NCBI GenBank assembly: GCA_964571235.1 | Contig: CAZNAI010000004.1 | Location: 372,001 to 436,000, forward strand | DNA length: 64,000 nucleotides | DNA from: JACRAV01 sp964571235 | Lineage (GTDB): Bacteria; Zixibacteria; MSB-5A5; GN15; FEB-12 | Reading direction: 5' to 3' | In this document: in pieces, positions 34,181-43,440 of the stretch | How positions within the stretch are numbered: position 1 is the first letter of the stretch | Layout: the number at the start of each line of letters is the position of its first letter | Translations under genes and position numbers: made by a program | The notes under the pieces: model-generated | What the model was told of the DNA's origin: nothing | The model's input: only the letters and a program-made list of their open reading frames with translations | The model's database searches: none

Positions 34181-35194
34181 ATGTCGCTTCTGGACGAAGT
34201 TGCAAAACTCGAAGCCGAGGCAGTCAAGCGAGTCAGTTCTGCTGACTCGCTTGATTCGTTACGGGAACTGGAAATCCAGTATCTGGGCCGCAAAGGTCCA
34301 CTCAATTCCATACTTAAAAATCTCAAAGATCTCTCCATCGACGAACGCAAGTTAGTCGGCGCGCGGGCGAATGATGCCCGCGTAAGACTCGAGGCGCTCA
34401 TGGCCGAACGGGTGGCGTCGTTTGGGCATTCGAGCGTCGAGAACGACTTCGATGTGACCCTTCCCGGCACTGGTCAACGGGTAGGAGTTGTGCATGTGCT
34501 CAATCAGGTGATGGGTGATATCTGCACTGTCTTTCACGGGATGGGATTTGAAATCGCCCATGGTCCTCATGTCGAGACCGACTATTACAATTTCGGTGCG
34601 CTCAACTTTGCCCCCGATCATCCGGCCCGCGACGAGCAGGACACTTTTTTTGTCGAAGGCGGACGGCTTTTGCGCACGCACACCACCTCGGTGCAGTCGC
34701 GCGAACTTGAGAAGCGCAAACCGCCGATGAAAATCCTGATGCCCGGACGGACTTTCCGCAATGAAGAGATTACCACCCGTGCTCATGTGTCGTTTCATCA
34801 GGTCGACGGCTTCTTGGTCGATGAAGGGGTCTCGATCGCCGATCTGAAGGGAACATTGGTGGCATTCTGCCGGGCATTCTACGGCGAGGGATTTAACTAC
34901 AGATTCAGGCCGTCGTTTTTTCCGTTTACCGAGCCGTCGATTGAAATCGATATCACCTGCTTTTTGTGTAGTGGCAAGGGGTGCCAGTTGTGCAAGTATG
35001 CAGGGTGGCTTGAGGTACTCGGCTCGGGGATGATCCACCCCAATGTGCTTGAAAAAGCCGGATTCGACTCTGAAAAGTACACCGGATTTGCCTTTGGTAT
35101 GGGTGTCGAGCGGCAGGCGATGCTCAGGTATAAGATCAACGACATACGTCTGTTTTTTAATTCTAATGTCCGATTCCTGCGGCAGTTTGAGTAA
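34181..35194 (+). CDS. pheS: Phenylalanyl-tRNA synthetase alpha subunit
   Basis: The 337-residue protein has the helical N-terminal tRNA-binding arm, then the class II catalytic core: HPARDEQDTFFVEGGRLLRT, TTRAHVSFHQVDGFLVDEG with the motif 2 loop, and FAFGMGVERQAMLRYKINDI as motif 3. It forms the alpha2-beta2 enzyme with PheT, whose gene begins three bases after the pheS stop. There is a CFLCSGKGCQLCKYAGW segment near residue 263, a Cys cluster that could bind metal. Confidence 0.98.
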   Translation: MSLLDEVAKLEAEAVKRVSSADSLDSLRELEIQYLGRKGPLNSILKNLKDLSIDERKLVGARANDARVRLEALMAERVASFGHSSVENDFDVTLPGTGQRVGVVHVLNQVMGDICTVFHGMGFEIAHGPHVETDYYNFGALNFAPDHPARDEQDTFFVEGGRLLRTHTTSVQSRELEKRKPPMKILMPGRTFRNEEITTRAHVSFHQVDGFLVDEGVSIADLKGTLVAFCRAFYGEGFNYRFRPSFFPFTEPSIEIDITCFLCSGKGCQLCKYAGWLEVLGSGMIHPNVLEKAGFDSEKYTGFAFGMGVERQAMLRYKINDIRLFFNSNVRFLRQFE

Positions 35195-35197
35195 GCC

Positions 35198-37597
35198 ATG
35201 AAGATCGCATACTCCTGGCTCAAAGAACTGACCGGACTTGAGTGGTCGGCCGAAGAAATGGGAAACCGTCTTTTGCTGGCGGGACTCAATTGTGAAGACA
35301 TTCAAGCCACCGACAAGCATCTTAACAATGTAGTTGTGGGGAAAGTGCTTACCCTTGAGGCTGTCCCCGGCGCAAGCAAGATTCGCAAAGCGACAGTTGA
35401 TATCGGCGGCGAAACGCTGACACTTATTTGTGGCGCACCCAATGTCGCAGTAGGTCAGAAAGTGGCGGTCGCGAAAATCGGCGCAGTAATGGCCGGCGGA
35501 ATGGAAATCAAAAAGGCGACTATCCGCGGGGTGGAGTCATCAGGAATGATCTGCTCTGAATCCGAACTCGGACTATCTGAAGACCACTCGGGAATCATGG
35601 TGCTGGACGATTCGGCTTCGGTTGGTCAACCAGTGGCTGATGCTCTTGGGTTGCACGATGCGGTCCTGAATTTTGAAATCACACCAAATCGCGGCGATGC
35701 ACTCTCTGCGTTTGGCGTAGCGCGTGATTTGGCGGCGCTGGGCCGAACGAAAATTCGTCACCCGGAAATAAAACTGATCGAAACAACCGAAAAAGCAAGT
35801 GATCTTATATCGGTTCGCTCAGATGATCCGGTCGGGTGTCCCCGGTTTACCGCTCGGATAATTCGTGGGATCACAATAGGACCGTCGCCCTGGTGGATGC
35901 AAAAACGTCTGCTTGCCGCTGGTGTCAGGCCAATCTCGAATGTCGTTGATATCAGCAATTTTGTCATGCTCGAAACAGGAAACCCGCTTCACGCCTTTGA
36001 TCTGGATCGATTCGGGTCAAAGCAGATAGTGGTTCGTCGAGCCAAAGAGGGTGAGAAGTTTACGACCCTCGACGGCAAAGAGCATACACTCACAGGCGAC
36101 GTACTTCTGGTCACTAACGGTGAGCGTGCCGTCGGTGTCGCCGGAGTGATGGGTGGGCTTGATTCTGAAGTCGGCGACGATACCAAGAATGTCCTGCTTG
36201 AAGTCGCCTATTTCGATCCGACGGTTGTGCGCAAAAGCCGCAAGCACCTGGGATTGAACACGGAAGCGTCATATCGTTTTGAGCGAGGTGTCGATCCGAA
36301 CAATGCAGAGCGAGCCTCGGCGCGAGCGGCGGCGCTGATGGCCGAACTGTGCGGCGGTACGGTACTTTCAGGTGTAGTTGATTGGTACCCGAAACCGATT
36401 TTGCCAAGACAGATTGCGCTGAGACCGTCTCGATGCCGCGCCATCCTGGGCGCCGACATACCGGTTGAAACGTTGAGCGATATTCTCACACACTTGGAGA
36501 TCCCCAATCAGGGAGATGATCCAATCGTGGCTACTGTCCCGACTTTCAGATCGGATATCGAAAAGGAAATCGATTTGATTGAAGAAGTCGGCCGAATCTA
36601 CGGTTACGACAACATTCCGGATTCGATTCAGACCAAGGGGCCGCTCTTTACTCCCAATCATCCGCGGGAACAGTTCTTTGGTGTCCTTCGCCACTTGATG
36701 ACCGCCGCGGGATTCGATGAAATCATGGGCCACGGTCTGGCAGATAGTCGCCACGCCGCTTTGCTGGCGCCGCAGTTGCCGCAGGTGAGACTGGTCAACC
36801 CCAACTCTGAAGATTTGAACATGATGCGCAACACTTTGATGGTGACTGCGCTCACCACCGTTGCGCACAATATCGCGCACAGGAATGTCGACCTACGGCT
36901 GTTTGAAATAGGCGCCGCCTATTTTCCCCCGGGCAAACAACAAGATTGGCATGAAGATGACCACCTGTGTCTGTCGGTGACTGGTAACTCCCCCTCCGAT
37001 TGGCGCAACCATCCCCGCCCCAGCGACTTCTATGATCTCAAAGGTGCGCTCGACTTGGTCTTCGCACACCTCGGGATTGGTGCGGATTGCCCAAATGGTG
37101 TCGTGTATACTCAGGGCCATTCCGGGATATTCGATCGGTCGCAGTCATTTGATCTGGTCGCCGGCGGCATAAAGCTGGGTGTGGCAGGTTTAGTGCCCGC
37201 CGAACTTCTGAAAAAATTCGATATCAAACAGGCAGTCTGGCTTGCGGAGTTGGACATTTCATCGCTTCTTTCCGCTAAGAAGCCGCTCGGCGCATTTAGG
37301 CCGCTACCCGTGTATCCGGCGGCCCCGCGTGATCTGGCGTTGATCGTCAAAGATGCAATCGCGGTTGGAGAGATTATATCGGCTGTCAAAGCTGAAGTCG
37401 GTGGAATTGCCGAAGCGGTCGAAGTATTCGATATTTACAAAGGAAAGCCGATCGCGGCCGGAATGAAATCGGTCGCTATCACTATTAAATATCGTTCGCC
37501 GGAGCGGAGTCTTTCCGGGGACGAGGTTGAGCACATGCAGAAGAAAGTTGTCGATCTGCTGAAATCGCGGTTTTCCGCCGAATTGAGGGAGCAGTAG
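35198..37597 (+). CDS. pheT: Phenylalanyl-tRNA synthetase beta subunit
   Basis: The 799-residue protein has the full domain order. EMAP-like tRNA-binding fold (VVGKVLTLEAVPGASKIRKA near 45-65), B3/B4 editing domains (TPNRGDALSAFGVARDLAAL), B5 (PKPILPRQIALRPSRC), the pseudo-catalytic core (EVGRIYGYDNIPDSI), and a C-terminal anticodon-binding domain (FRPLPVYPAAPRDLALIVKD). It provides tRNA recognition and editing for PheS. The next small gene starts three bases after it. Confidence 0.98.
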   Translation: MKIAYSWLKELTGLEWSAEEMGNRLLLAGLNCEDIQATDKHLNNVVVGKVLTLEAVPGASKIRKATVDIGGETLTLICGAPNVAVGQKVAVAKIGAVMAGGMEIKKATIRGVESSGMICSESELGLSEDHSGIMVLDDSASVGQPVADALGLHDAVLNFEITPNRGDALSAFGVARDLAALGRTKIRHPEIKLIETTEKASDLISVRSDDPVGCPRFTARIIRGITIGPSPWWMQKRLLAAGVRPISNVVDISNFVMLETGNPLHAFDLDRFGSKQIVVRRAKEGEKFTTLDGKEHTLTGDVLLVTNGERAVGVAGVMGGLDSEVGDDTKNVLLEVAYFDPTVVRKSRKHLGLNTEASYRFERGVDPNNAERASARAAALMAELCGGTVLSGVVDWYPKPILPRQIALRPSRCRAILGADIPVETLSDILTHLEIPNQGDDPIVATVPTFRSDIEKEIDLIEEVGRIYGYDNIPDSIQTKGPLFTPNHPREQFFGVLRHLMTAAGFDEIMGHGLADSRHAALLAPQLPQVRLVNPNSEDLNMMRNTLMVTALTTVAHNIAHRNVDLRLFEIGAAYFPPGKQQDWHEDDHLCLSVTGNSPSDWRNHPRPSDFYDLKGALDLVFAHLGIGADCPNGVVYTQGHSGIFDRSQSFDLVAGGIKLGVAGLVPAELLKKFDIKQAVWLAELDISSLLSAKKPLGAFRPLPVYPAAPRDLALIVKDAIAVGEIISAVKAEVGGIAEAVEVFDIYKGKPIAAGMKSVAITIKYRSPERSLSGDEVEHMQKKVVDLLKSRFSAELREQ

Positions 37598-37599
37598 AT

Positions 37600-37842
37600 A
37601 TGGCCGATAAGATCAGCGCCTTAGAAGACCGGGTCGCCCAGGTATTGAAACTGGTCGAGCAACTCCGCAAGGAGAACGGTAACCTCAAGCGGCAGAACGT
37701 GCAGGCCGCCGACGAACTGGCCGAGCTTCGCCGGAAGTGCCACGAATTACAAGTAGCCAATAAGGATCAGGCGACTGCGGTCAAGTCGCGCCTGACCAGT
37801 GTCCTTAGCCGGATCGAAGAGTTAGAACGTCTCGGTTCGTAA
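37600..37842 (+). CDS. Small coiled-coil protein, ZapB-like
   Basis: The 80-residue protein is one coiled coil: ALEDRVAQVLKLVEQLRKEN followed by further heptads. It has no membrane segment or Cys. Small coiled-coil proteins between pheT and zapA occur in several phyla and are often annotated as cell-division ZapB-like. With zapA next in line a role at the Z ring is plausible but not shown by sequence. The start is three bases after pheT. Confidence 0.7.
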   Translation: MADKISALEDRVAQVLKLVEQLRKENGNLKRQNVQAADELAELRRKCHELQVANKDQATAVKSRLTSVLSRIEELERLGS

Positions 37843-37850
37843 CTTTTTGC

Positions 37851-37879
37851 TTGATTCGGTGTTCCGGAAAAGGTATACA
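37851..37879 (+). promoter_or_regulatory. Candidate sigma-70 promoter for zapA-rny
   Basis: TTGATT (37851-37856) and TATACA (37874-37879) are separated by 17 bases. It lies in the 97-base gap before zapA. Confidence 0.45.
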
Positions 37880-37939
37880 AAAATAGTTAGAAAACAGCGG
37901 GACCAAACCGCGCTGACCATCTGATTGACTCACAAGCCG

Positions 37940-38239
37940 ATGACTGAACAAGACGAAGAGAAAAAAGTCGTAGTCGAGATATTCGGGGAGGAGTACCCCA
38001 TCACGGGTGCCGGGGATCCTGCCTATATATCGAGAATCGCCCGAATCGTGGATACACGTATGCGCCAGGTGGCAAAGTCCACCCGGACCAAGGGGCTGGA
38101 CAAGGTGGCGATCCTTACCGCCATGTCGTTTGCCTCCGAATTGCAGGAAAAGAGCGAGGAGCTTGATACCTCGCAGGCGAGTTCTACACAGCGTCTTGAC
38201 CGTCTGTTGTCCGGACTTGAGCATGCCCTGGCTGACTAA
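37940..38239 (+). CDS. zapA: Cell-division protein ZapA
   Basis: I start at the ATG at 37940 rather than a TTG 15 bases upstream; 99 residues. The N-terminal part KKVVVEIFGEEYPITGAGD and the helix YISRIARIVDTRMRQVAKS, then LDKVAILTAMSFASELQEK, match ZapA, which bundles FtsZ filaments. The C-terminal helix is a coiled coil used for tetramers. The preceding coiled-coil gene may encode a partner. rny follows after 105 bases containing a GC-rich hairpin (CGCCCGG...CCGGGCG, 38311-38332). Confidence 0.9.
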   Translation: MTEQDEEKKVVVEIFGEEYPITGAGDPAYISRIARIVDTRMRQVAKSTRTKGLDKVAILTAMSFASELQEKSEELDTSQASSTQRLDRLLSGLEHALAD

Positions 38240-38344
38240 AGCCGGTACGCTCGGAGTCGGTTCGTTGACAGCGTAAAGCGGTTTTCTCCCACAATTTGAT
38301 CATATAGTGGATCGCCCGGCTGTAAGCCCGGGCGGGAGGTTGCA

Positions 38345-39910
38345 ATGGAACACCCAATCGTCATCGTTTTGGTGGCCTTGCTTGTCGGTGTTGTCGGTTT
38401 CGTTCTGGCCTGGGTTTTGGCCCGCCGGATCGGACAGAACAGCGTGAAAAACGCCGAGGAGCGCGCTCACCAGATCACCGCCCAGGCCGAGCGCCAGGCG
38501 GAAATGAAGAAGAAAGAAGCAGTGCTGGAGGCCAGAGAAGAATTTCTCAAAGTCAAAAGCGCACACGATAAAGAAATGGAAGAGCGTCGCCGCGAGCTCG
38601 ACCGGTACGACAAAAAACTCGAAGAACGCGAGACTTCGCTCACCAAAAAAGTCGATTTCGTCGAGGGTCGCGAACGCGATCTGACCAACCGTGAAAAGGG
38701 ACTCCACGGCCGCGAAAAGGGGATTTCTCTTCGCGAGACCGAACTCGGACAGATTATTACCCAACAGAATGACAAACTTCAGCGAATCGCCGGCATGACT
38801 CCCGAGGATGCCAAGCGTCAGCTCATGGAAAACATGATCGGGCAGGCGCGTGTTGAGGCGGCGGCGCATATCAAAGAAATCCGCGAACAGGCCGAGCAGG
38901 AAGCCGAGAAAGAATCCAAAGAAATTATTCTCCGTTCGATCTATCGCGTGGCGGCCGAGTCAACAGTCGAATCGACTGTGTCGGTAGTCAATCTGCCCAG
39001 CGATGAAATGAAAGGGCGCATCATCGGGCGCGAGGGGCGCAATATCCGTGCGTTTGAAACCGCTACCGGTGTTGATGTGATTGTCGATGACACCCCAGAG
39101 GCGGTGATTCTCTCCGGTTACGATCCGGTGCGGCGCGAAATCGCGCGTATGTCGCTGGAAAAGCTCATCTCGGACGGGCGCATTCATCCGACGCGCATTG
39201 AAGAAGTCGTTGAGAAGACCCAGAAAGAAATGGAAGTCATCATCAAAGAAGCCGGCGAGCAGGCCTGTTTCGAGCTGGGTATTCACGGACTCCACTTGGA
39301 TGTCATTCGCCTACTTGGAAAACTGCATTATAGAACTTCGTACGGCCAAAACGTGCTGGCCCACTCCAAAGAAGTCTCCATGCTCTGCGGTCTGATGGCC
39401 GCCGAACTGGAGCTTGATGACATGATGGCCAAGCGGTGCGGACTCCTGCACGATATCGGGAAGGCGATCGACCGCGAAACCGAAGGAACACACACCCAGA
39501 TCGGCGCGGATTTTGTTCGTCGGTACAAAGAACATGACTTCGTGATCAATTCGATTGAGTCGCATCACAACGATGTCCCGATGACTTCGCCGTACCCGAT
39601 TTTAGTACAGACCGCCGACGCGATCTCCGGATCACGACCGGGCGCACGCCGCGAGCCGCTTGAAGCATATGTGAAACGTCTGCAACAACTCGAAGAACTG
39701 GCTGACAGTTTCAAGGGTGTGCAGAAGGCGTACGCTATTCAGGCGGGGCGAGAGATTCGCGTGATTGTCGAGTATGACAAAGTCGACGATCTGGCCTCGC
39801 AGGTTTTGGCGGCGGATATCGCCGAGAAGATCGAGCAGGAGATGCAGTATCCCGGCCAGATCAAGGTGACTGTGATCCGCGAAACCCGCGCGACCGAATA
39901 CGCAAAATAG
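38345..39910 (+). CDS. rny: Ribonuclease Y
   Basis: The 521-residue protein has the expected layout. An N-terminal membrane helix (IVIVLVALLVGVVGFVLAWV), a long charged coiled coil to about residue 200, the KH domain with GRIIGREGRNIRAFETATGV near 222, and the HD domain with CGLLHDIGKAIDRETEGTHT near 372. RNase Y is the membrane-bound endonuclease that starts mRNA decay. A GGGAGG ribosome site precedes the ATG. ymdB, its usual neighbour, lies 3.5 kb downstream, separated by two unrelated genes and repeat arrays. Confidence 0.98.
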   Translation: MEHPIVIVLVALLVGVVGFVLAWVLARRIGQNSVKNAEERAHQITAQAERQAEMKKKEAVLEAREEFLKVKSAHDKEMEERRRELDRYDKKLEERETSLTKKVDFVEGRERDLTNREKGLHGREKGISLRETELGQIITQQNDKLQRIAGMTPEDAKRQLMENMIGQARVEAAAHIKEIREQAEQEAEKESKEIILRSIYRVAAESTVESTVSVVNLPSDEMKGRIIGREGRNIRAFETATGVDVIVDDTPEAVILSGYDPVRREIARMSLEKLISDGRIHPTRIEEVVEKTQKEMEVIIKEAGEQACFELGIHGLHLDVIRLLGKLHYRTSYGQNVLAHSKEVSMLCGLMAAELELDDMMAKRCGLLHDIGKAIDRETEGTHTQIGADFVRRYKEHDFVINSIESHHNDVPMTSPYPILVQTADAISGSRPGARREPLEAYVKRLQQLEELADSFKGVQKAYAIQAGREIRVIVEYDKVDDLASQVLAADIAEKIEQEMQYPGQIKVTVIRETRATEYAK

Positions 39911-39955
39911 TGGCACGGCCACGGGCTGGGGCCATCGGCGCTTTGTATTGACAGA

Positions 39956-40052
39956 TTTTTCGTAGGGCGGGAGCCCTGTGCTCCCGCCATCTTCGTGTAA
40001 TCGCATCGGCAGAACCACGTCGCGAAACGCTCGGATTCTGCCCTACAAAAAA
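39956..40052. repeat. Bipartite palindromic element with inverted GTAGGGC ends (copy 1)
   Basis: The left end TTTTTCGTAGGGC (39956-39968) is repeated inverted as GCCCTACAAAAAA (40040-40052). Inside are two hairpins: GGCGGGAGC (39966-39974) with its complement (39980-39988) around CCTGT, and GGCAGAA (40008-40014) with its complement (40036-40042). Copies with different arms occur at 42989-43058 and 53261-53354; half copies are listed separately. Confidence 0.8.
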
Positions 40053-40080
40053 TATCCGGGCATAACAAAGGAGAATCATC

Positions 40081-40527
40081 ATGGCTGGAAACACCGTACG
40101 CTTGCACCGGGTGCTCACTGCAAAACCCGAGAAAGTCTACCGCGCATTTTTGGAGCCGGACGCGGTCGCCAAATGGATTCCGCCCGACGGATACCTGTGC
40201 ACTGTGCACCACATGGATGTCAAAGTCGGCGGGACTTTCAAAATGTCGTTTCGGAATTTCACTACCGGAAAGGGAGATTCGTTCGGCGGGAAGTATCTCG
40301 AACTGACACCGCACACTCGAATCCGCTACACTGACACATTCGATAATCCGGATTTGCCGGGAGAAATGCAGGTGACGATTGATCTTAAGCCGGTTGCGTG
40401 CGGCACTGAGATCACGATAGTACAGGAGGGGGTCCCCGAGGTCATTCCGGTGGAGTTTTGCTATGTCGGCTGGCAACAATCCCTGGCGAACCTGGCGAAA
40501 GTTGTAGAGCCCGAGATAAATATGTAG
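40081..40527 (+). CDS. SRPBCC (AHSA1-type) domain protein
   Basis: The 148-residue protein is a single START/Bet v1-like domain: VLTAKPEKVYRAFLEPDAVA near the N-terminus, WIPPDGYLCTVHHMDVKVGG, a central YLELTPHTRIRYTDTFDNPD, and the C-terminal YVGWQQSLANLAKVVEPEI. AHSA1-type proteins bind hydrophobic ligands in a deep pocket; the ligand is unknown. AAAGGAG lies nine bases upstream of the ATG. It is an isolated gene between two repeat clusters. Confidence 0.9.
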   Translation: MAGNTVRLHRVLTAKPEKVYRAFLEPDAVAKWIPPDGYLCTVHHMDVKVGGTFKMSFRNFTTGKGDSFGGKYLELTPHTRIRYTDTFDNPDLPGEMQVTIDLKPVACGTEITIVQEGVPEVIPVEFCYVGWQQSLANLAKVVEPEINM

Positions 40528-40940
40528 GGTTTGTAGGTCGAAACCCCTGCGGTTTCGACATCCTCGCTCCTGTGCGCCGCTTTCGTGGTCGGCGGCCATC
40601 CCCGTCCGCCGACGGAGAGACGTGGTGGACGAGGACGGCCACCACGCACGGAAGAAAGAAACCCACCATAAATGGTGGGTCACCAAGCCCCCCCAAATGT
40701 CATCCCAGCGAAAGCTGGGACCCATCTTATCCGTTCAGAGGGCGGCAGGCTTTCTGCCTGCCCCTTCCTGCACGGACAGGCAGACTAGAAACCCACCATA
40801 AATGGTGGGCCACCAAGAACTCAATACTAAGTCACCCTGAGCTGGTCGAAGGGTGGCCCACCCCAAGAAAATCATTGTCAATTCGGCCTTTGATTGGTAC
40901 TTTTCACCAAGTCTTCAACAGGTAACGATTCGGGGTAATC
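40528..40940. repeat. Gene-free block of mixed palindromic repeats
   Basis: In order: a half-copy of the GTAGGTC family (GTCGAAACC-CCTGC-GGTTTCGAC, 40537-40559); a GTCGGCGG/CCGCCGAC palindrome near 40588; CCCACCAT-AA-ATGGTGGG followed by TCACCAAG (40662-40687); the TCCCAGC-GAAA-GCTGGGA repeat (40699-40727); GGGCGGCAGGC...GCCTGCCCC (40739-40764); a second CCCACCAT-AA-ATGGTGGG with CCACCAAG (40792-40817); and CACCCTGAGCTGGTCGAAGG (40833-40852). Open frames here only translate repeats. Confidence 0.8.
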
Positions 40941-42941
40941 ATGATTCGGGGAGTCATACTTTTCGCGGCGGTAACGCTCGTTGCCGCGCTGTCGTTTGGG
41001 GCGACGATTCATGTGCCATCACAACAGCCTACGATCCAAGCGGGCATCAACGCCGCATCGAACGGGGATACCGTCCTCGTCGCGCCAACCCGGGATTTCA
41101 GAACTGTGAAATGGGGAATCCTCTTGATTGACGATGACAATGGGAAGTCGTATGAAACAAAATACCGGAATTCGCTGACGTCATTAGGCCGAACATACAG
41201 TGTGTGGGAGAAAAAGACACAGGGAAGCCCAGCACCAGCTGATTTGGCACCATTTATGACGATCATCTGGTTCCTTGGCCCCGAATTTGGCGGAGGCGAA
41301 ATTGAAGCGGCAGACGTAGTTTCGCTAAAGTCACACATGGACGACGGTGGCTACGTTTGTATAGCTGGAGTAAATGCGGCCATGCAGCTCTGGGCGACTG
41401 ATTCCTCATTCATGCAGTCTCATTTGCACGCTCGGCTCGGAGGATTGACACCCGGAGATGTAGCAGTAAGCGTTTACGATGGCGTCTCTGGTAATCCGCT
41501 CAGCGATCAACTGACAGTCGGGATTGCGACATCGCCCGTTTCGTACATAAATAGCATTATCAATCCTGTTGACGGAGGCTTGTCTACGTTCTCTTATCAA
41601 GACGAATTTGGTGGAGGGAACTATGGAAACGGAGCGGTAATCTACTCAGGAATCAGTCGATCTGTACTCCTGTCATTTGCACCCGAATTCTTGGTAGCCT
41701 CATCAACTCCAGTTGCTCTGCAACCACTCGATTCGCTTCTGGCTAGAGTCTTGATGTACTTTGATAGTCACGAACCGATTTTTCTGGATATATCAGAATT
41801 TGCGATTGACGGGAGCGCTAATCTCAAGAATATCCTCGACCAAAGTCCGAACTTCCAGTGGAATTATCTCGATCACTCTGCGCACTCCCAAGCTTCATTC
41901 GAAATCGCGGTCGGCACCGACAACGACTGGCAGTATTCCGAAATGTGGAATCCGGCGCCGTTTAATTCAAGCGATACGTTTGTCACTTATGTCGGAGCGC
42001 CGTTGGTTGACGGGCTGACGTACTATCTTCGGCTGAGGATTTCCGACGGTGTGTCGTGGTCGAATTGGTACTACACGTCGTTTCACATGAACACTCCGCC
42101 CACCGCGCCGGTGCCGTATGCGCCGCAGTGGCCGAATATCACCGTTTCCACCACGCCCGATCTGTCGGTGGTCAATGCAACCGACGCCGAGAACGATACC
42201 CTCGCTTACGATTTCGAAGTCTACTACGACAGCATGCTCACGCAACTCGCGGTCGCCAGCCCGCATGTTGCCGAGACACACAATCCCGATTCGACGAGCT
42301 GGACTGTCACGCCGCCCCTTACCGACAACAAATTCTACTACTGGCGGGCGCGGGCGTTCGACGGATACGAATACTCGCCGTGGAGCAGTATGCGTTACTT
42401 CATCGCCGACAACGCCAATGAACCGCCGAATCCGTTCACACTGATTAATCCGCCCGATTCGACCGGGTCGATTTTGTACAACCGCAAACCGACATTCCGC
42501 TGGACATACACCGGCGACCCCGATCCCTACAACCAGGTGCGCTACAAACTCGAATTGGCGGTCGATCCCGCCTTTACATTCAAGCAAGTAATCGATTCGC
42601 TCTGCACGTCGTTTTGGATTCCGCCGGATTCGTTGCTGTATCACTCGCACCACTGGTGGCGGGTGACAGCGACCGATCAGCACGGCGCCACGACCTTAAG
42701 CCCGAATGTGAAGGAGTTCTGGGTCTGGACACTTGGCGATGTCGATCATTCCAACAATGTCGATATCGCTGATTTGTCGCGACTGATCGATTACCTGTAC
42801 ATCAGTTTCGGGCCGATCGACCCACGCAAGGTGGGGGATTTGGACGGAGATTGCACGGTGGATATTGCTGATTTGTCACGGATGATTGATTATTTGTATC
42901 TGTCGCTTATCCCGCTGGATGTCGGCGGGTGCGGGCCGTAA
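40941..42941 (+). CDS. Secreted multidomain protein with C-terminal dockerin-like module
   Basis: The 666-residue protein has a signal peptide (MIRGVILFAAVTLVAALSFG). Residues 21-49 read IHVPSQQPTIQAGINAASNG then DTVLVAP, the standard opening of right-handed beta-helix proteins, but the helix does not follow. Instead ILLIDDDNGKSYETKYRNSL starts an unrelated region. Two fibronectin-like modules follow (TYYLRLRISDGVSWSNW; KFYYWRARAFDGYEYSPWS). The last 65 residues hold two calcium-loop repeats (GDVDHSNNVDIADLSRLIDY and GDLDGDCTVDIADLSRMIDY), a dockerin type I signature. It probably attaches to cohesin-like proteins at the cell surface. Confidence 0.87.
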   Translation: MIRGVILFAAVTLVAALSFGATIHVPSQQPTIQAGINAASNGDTVLVAPTRDFRTVKWGILLIDDDNGKSYETKYRNSLTSLGRTYSVWEKKTQGSPAPADLAPFMTIIWFLGPEFGGGEIEAADVVSLKSHMDDGGYVCIAGVNAAMQLWATDSSFMQSHLHARLGGLTPGDVAVSVYDGVSGNPLSDQLTVGIATSPVSYINSIINPVDGGLSTFSYQDEFGGGNYGNGAVIYSGISRSVLLSFAPEFLVASSTPVALQPLDSLLARVLMYFDSHEPIFLDISEFAIDGSANLKNILDQSPNFQWNYLDHSAHSQASFEIAVGTDNDWQYSEMWNPAPFNSSDTFVTYVGAPLVDGLTYYLRLRISDGVSWSNWYYTSFHMNTPPTAPVPYAPQWPNITVSTTPDLSVVNATDAENDTLAYDFEVYYDSMLTQLAVASPHVAETHNPDSTSWTVTPPLTDNKFYYWRARAFDGYEYSPWSSMRYFIADNANEPPNPFTLINPPDSTGSILYNRKPTFRWTYTGDPDPYNQVRYKLELAVDPAFTFKQVIDSLCTSFWIPPDSLLYHSHHWWRVTATDQHGATTLSPNVKEFWVWTLGDVDHSNNVDIADLSRLIDYLYISFGPIDPRKVGDLDGDCTVDIADLSRMIDYLYLSLIPLDVGGCGP

Positions 42942-43440
42942 CCGTAGCAAGGGGACTTGGGCCTTCGGCGTGTTGGATTGAGAGATTTCTTTGTAGGTCA
43001 GCCTCCTTGTGAGGCTGACATTGTTTTGTCAGGGTCGCAAGGACCCTGACCTACGAAGAGCCCAACCTAAAGGTTGGGTTACCAAGGCCTTTGTGCGTGG
43101 CGCACATTCCTGTGCGCCGCGCCCTCAGACGCCGGCGCACAAAAATGTACGCCGGCCACAACCCCTCACCTGTCACTTCGTGACATCCTCTCCCAGGGGG
43201 AGAGGAATTTGTATTGGCGTGTTCTGAAATGGTGAGTGCATCTCCTTCTCCCATTGGGAGAAGGTGCGCTTCGCGAAGGGCGGATGAGGGGGTCGTCATC
43301 GACCGACACGCAGACGGACCCACCCTTCGGCTTGCCTTGTGGAGCCAAATCCATTACAATTGGCGCGTCGATTAACCTCGGTCGGAGCCAACAGGCGGGA
43401 AGTTCCGGCTATTTGTAACCCGCCTTAGAAAGTAGCCCTC
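42942..43440. repeat. Gene-free 500-base block of palindromic repeats
   Basis: A complete bipartite GTAGGTC element lies at 42989-43058: hairpins GTCAGCCTC-CTTGT-GAGGCTGAC and GTCAGGGTC-GCAAG-GACCCTGAC, with ends TTTGTAGGTCAG and CTGACCTACGAAG. Then CCCAACCT-AA-AGGTTGGG with TTACCAAG (43061-43086), GGCGCACA-TTCC-TGTGCGCC (43099-43118) inside GTGCGTGG...CGC, a GCCGGCG...CGCCGGC palindrome (43131-43156), a CTCTCCC/GGGAGAG pair near 43190 and a CTTCTCCC/GGGAGAAG pair near 43244. The final 150 bases hold no repeat I recognise and lead into ymdB. Confidence 0.78.

Noticed and set aside
34352..35320. 322-residue minus-strand frame opposite pheS
   Set aside because: Shadow of pheS. It has no ribosome site and no recognisable domain.
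38240..38344. 6S RNA between zapA and rny
   Set aside because: zapA often neighbours 6S RNA in proteobacteria, but 105 bases with one short GC hairpin is too little for the long bulged helix.
39739..40725. 328-residue minus-strand frame across rny end and SRPBCC gene
   Set aside because: It overlaps two real genes and a repeat element, and shows no domain.
40458..40925. 155-residue plus-strand reading frame
   Set aside because: It begins inside the SRPBCC gene and runs through at least five palindromic repeats. The apparent peptide is repeat sequence.
42942..43440. Possible CRISPR array
   Set aside because: The repeats differ from each other, have no regular spacing or constant spacer length, and no cas gene is near.
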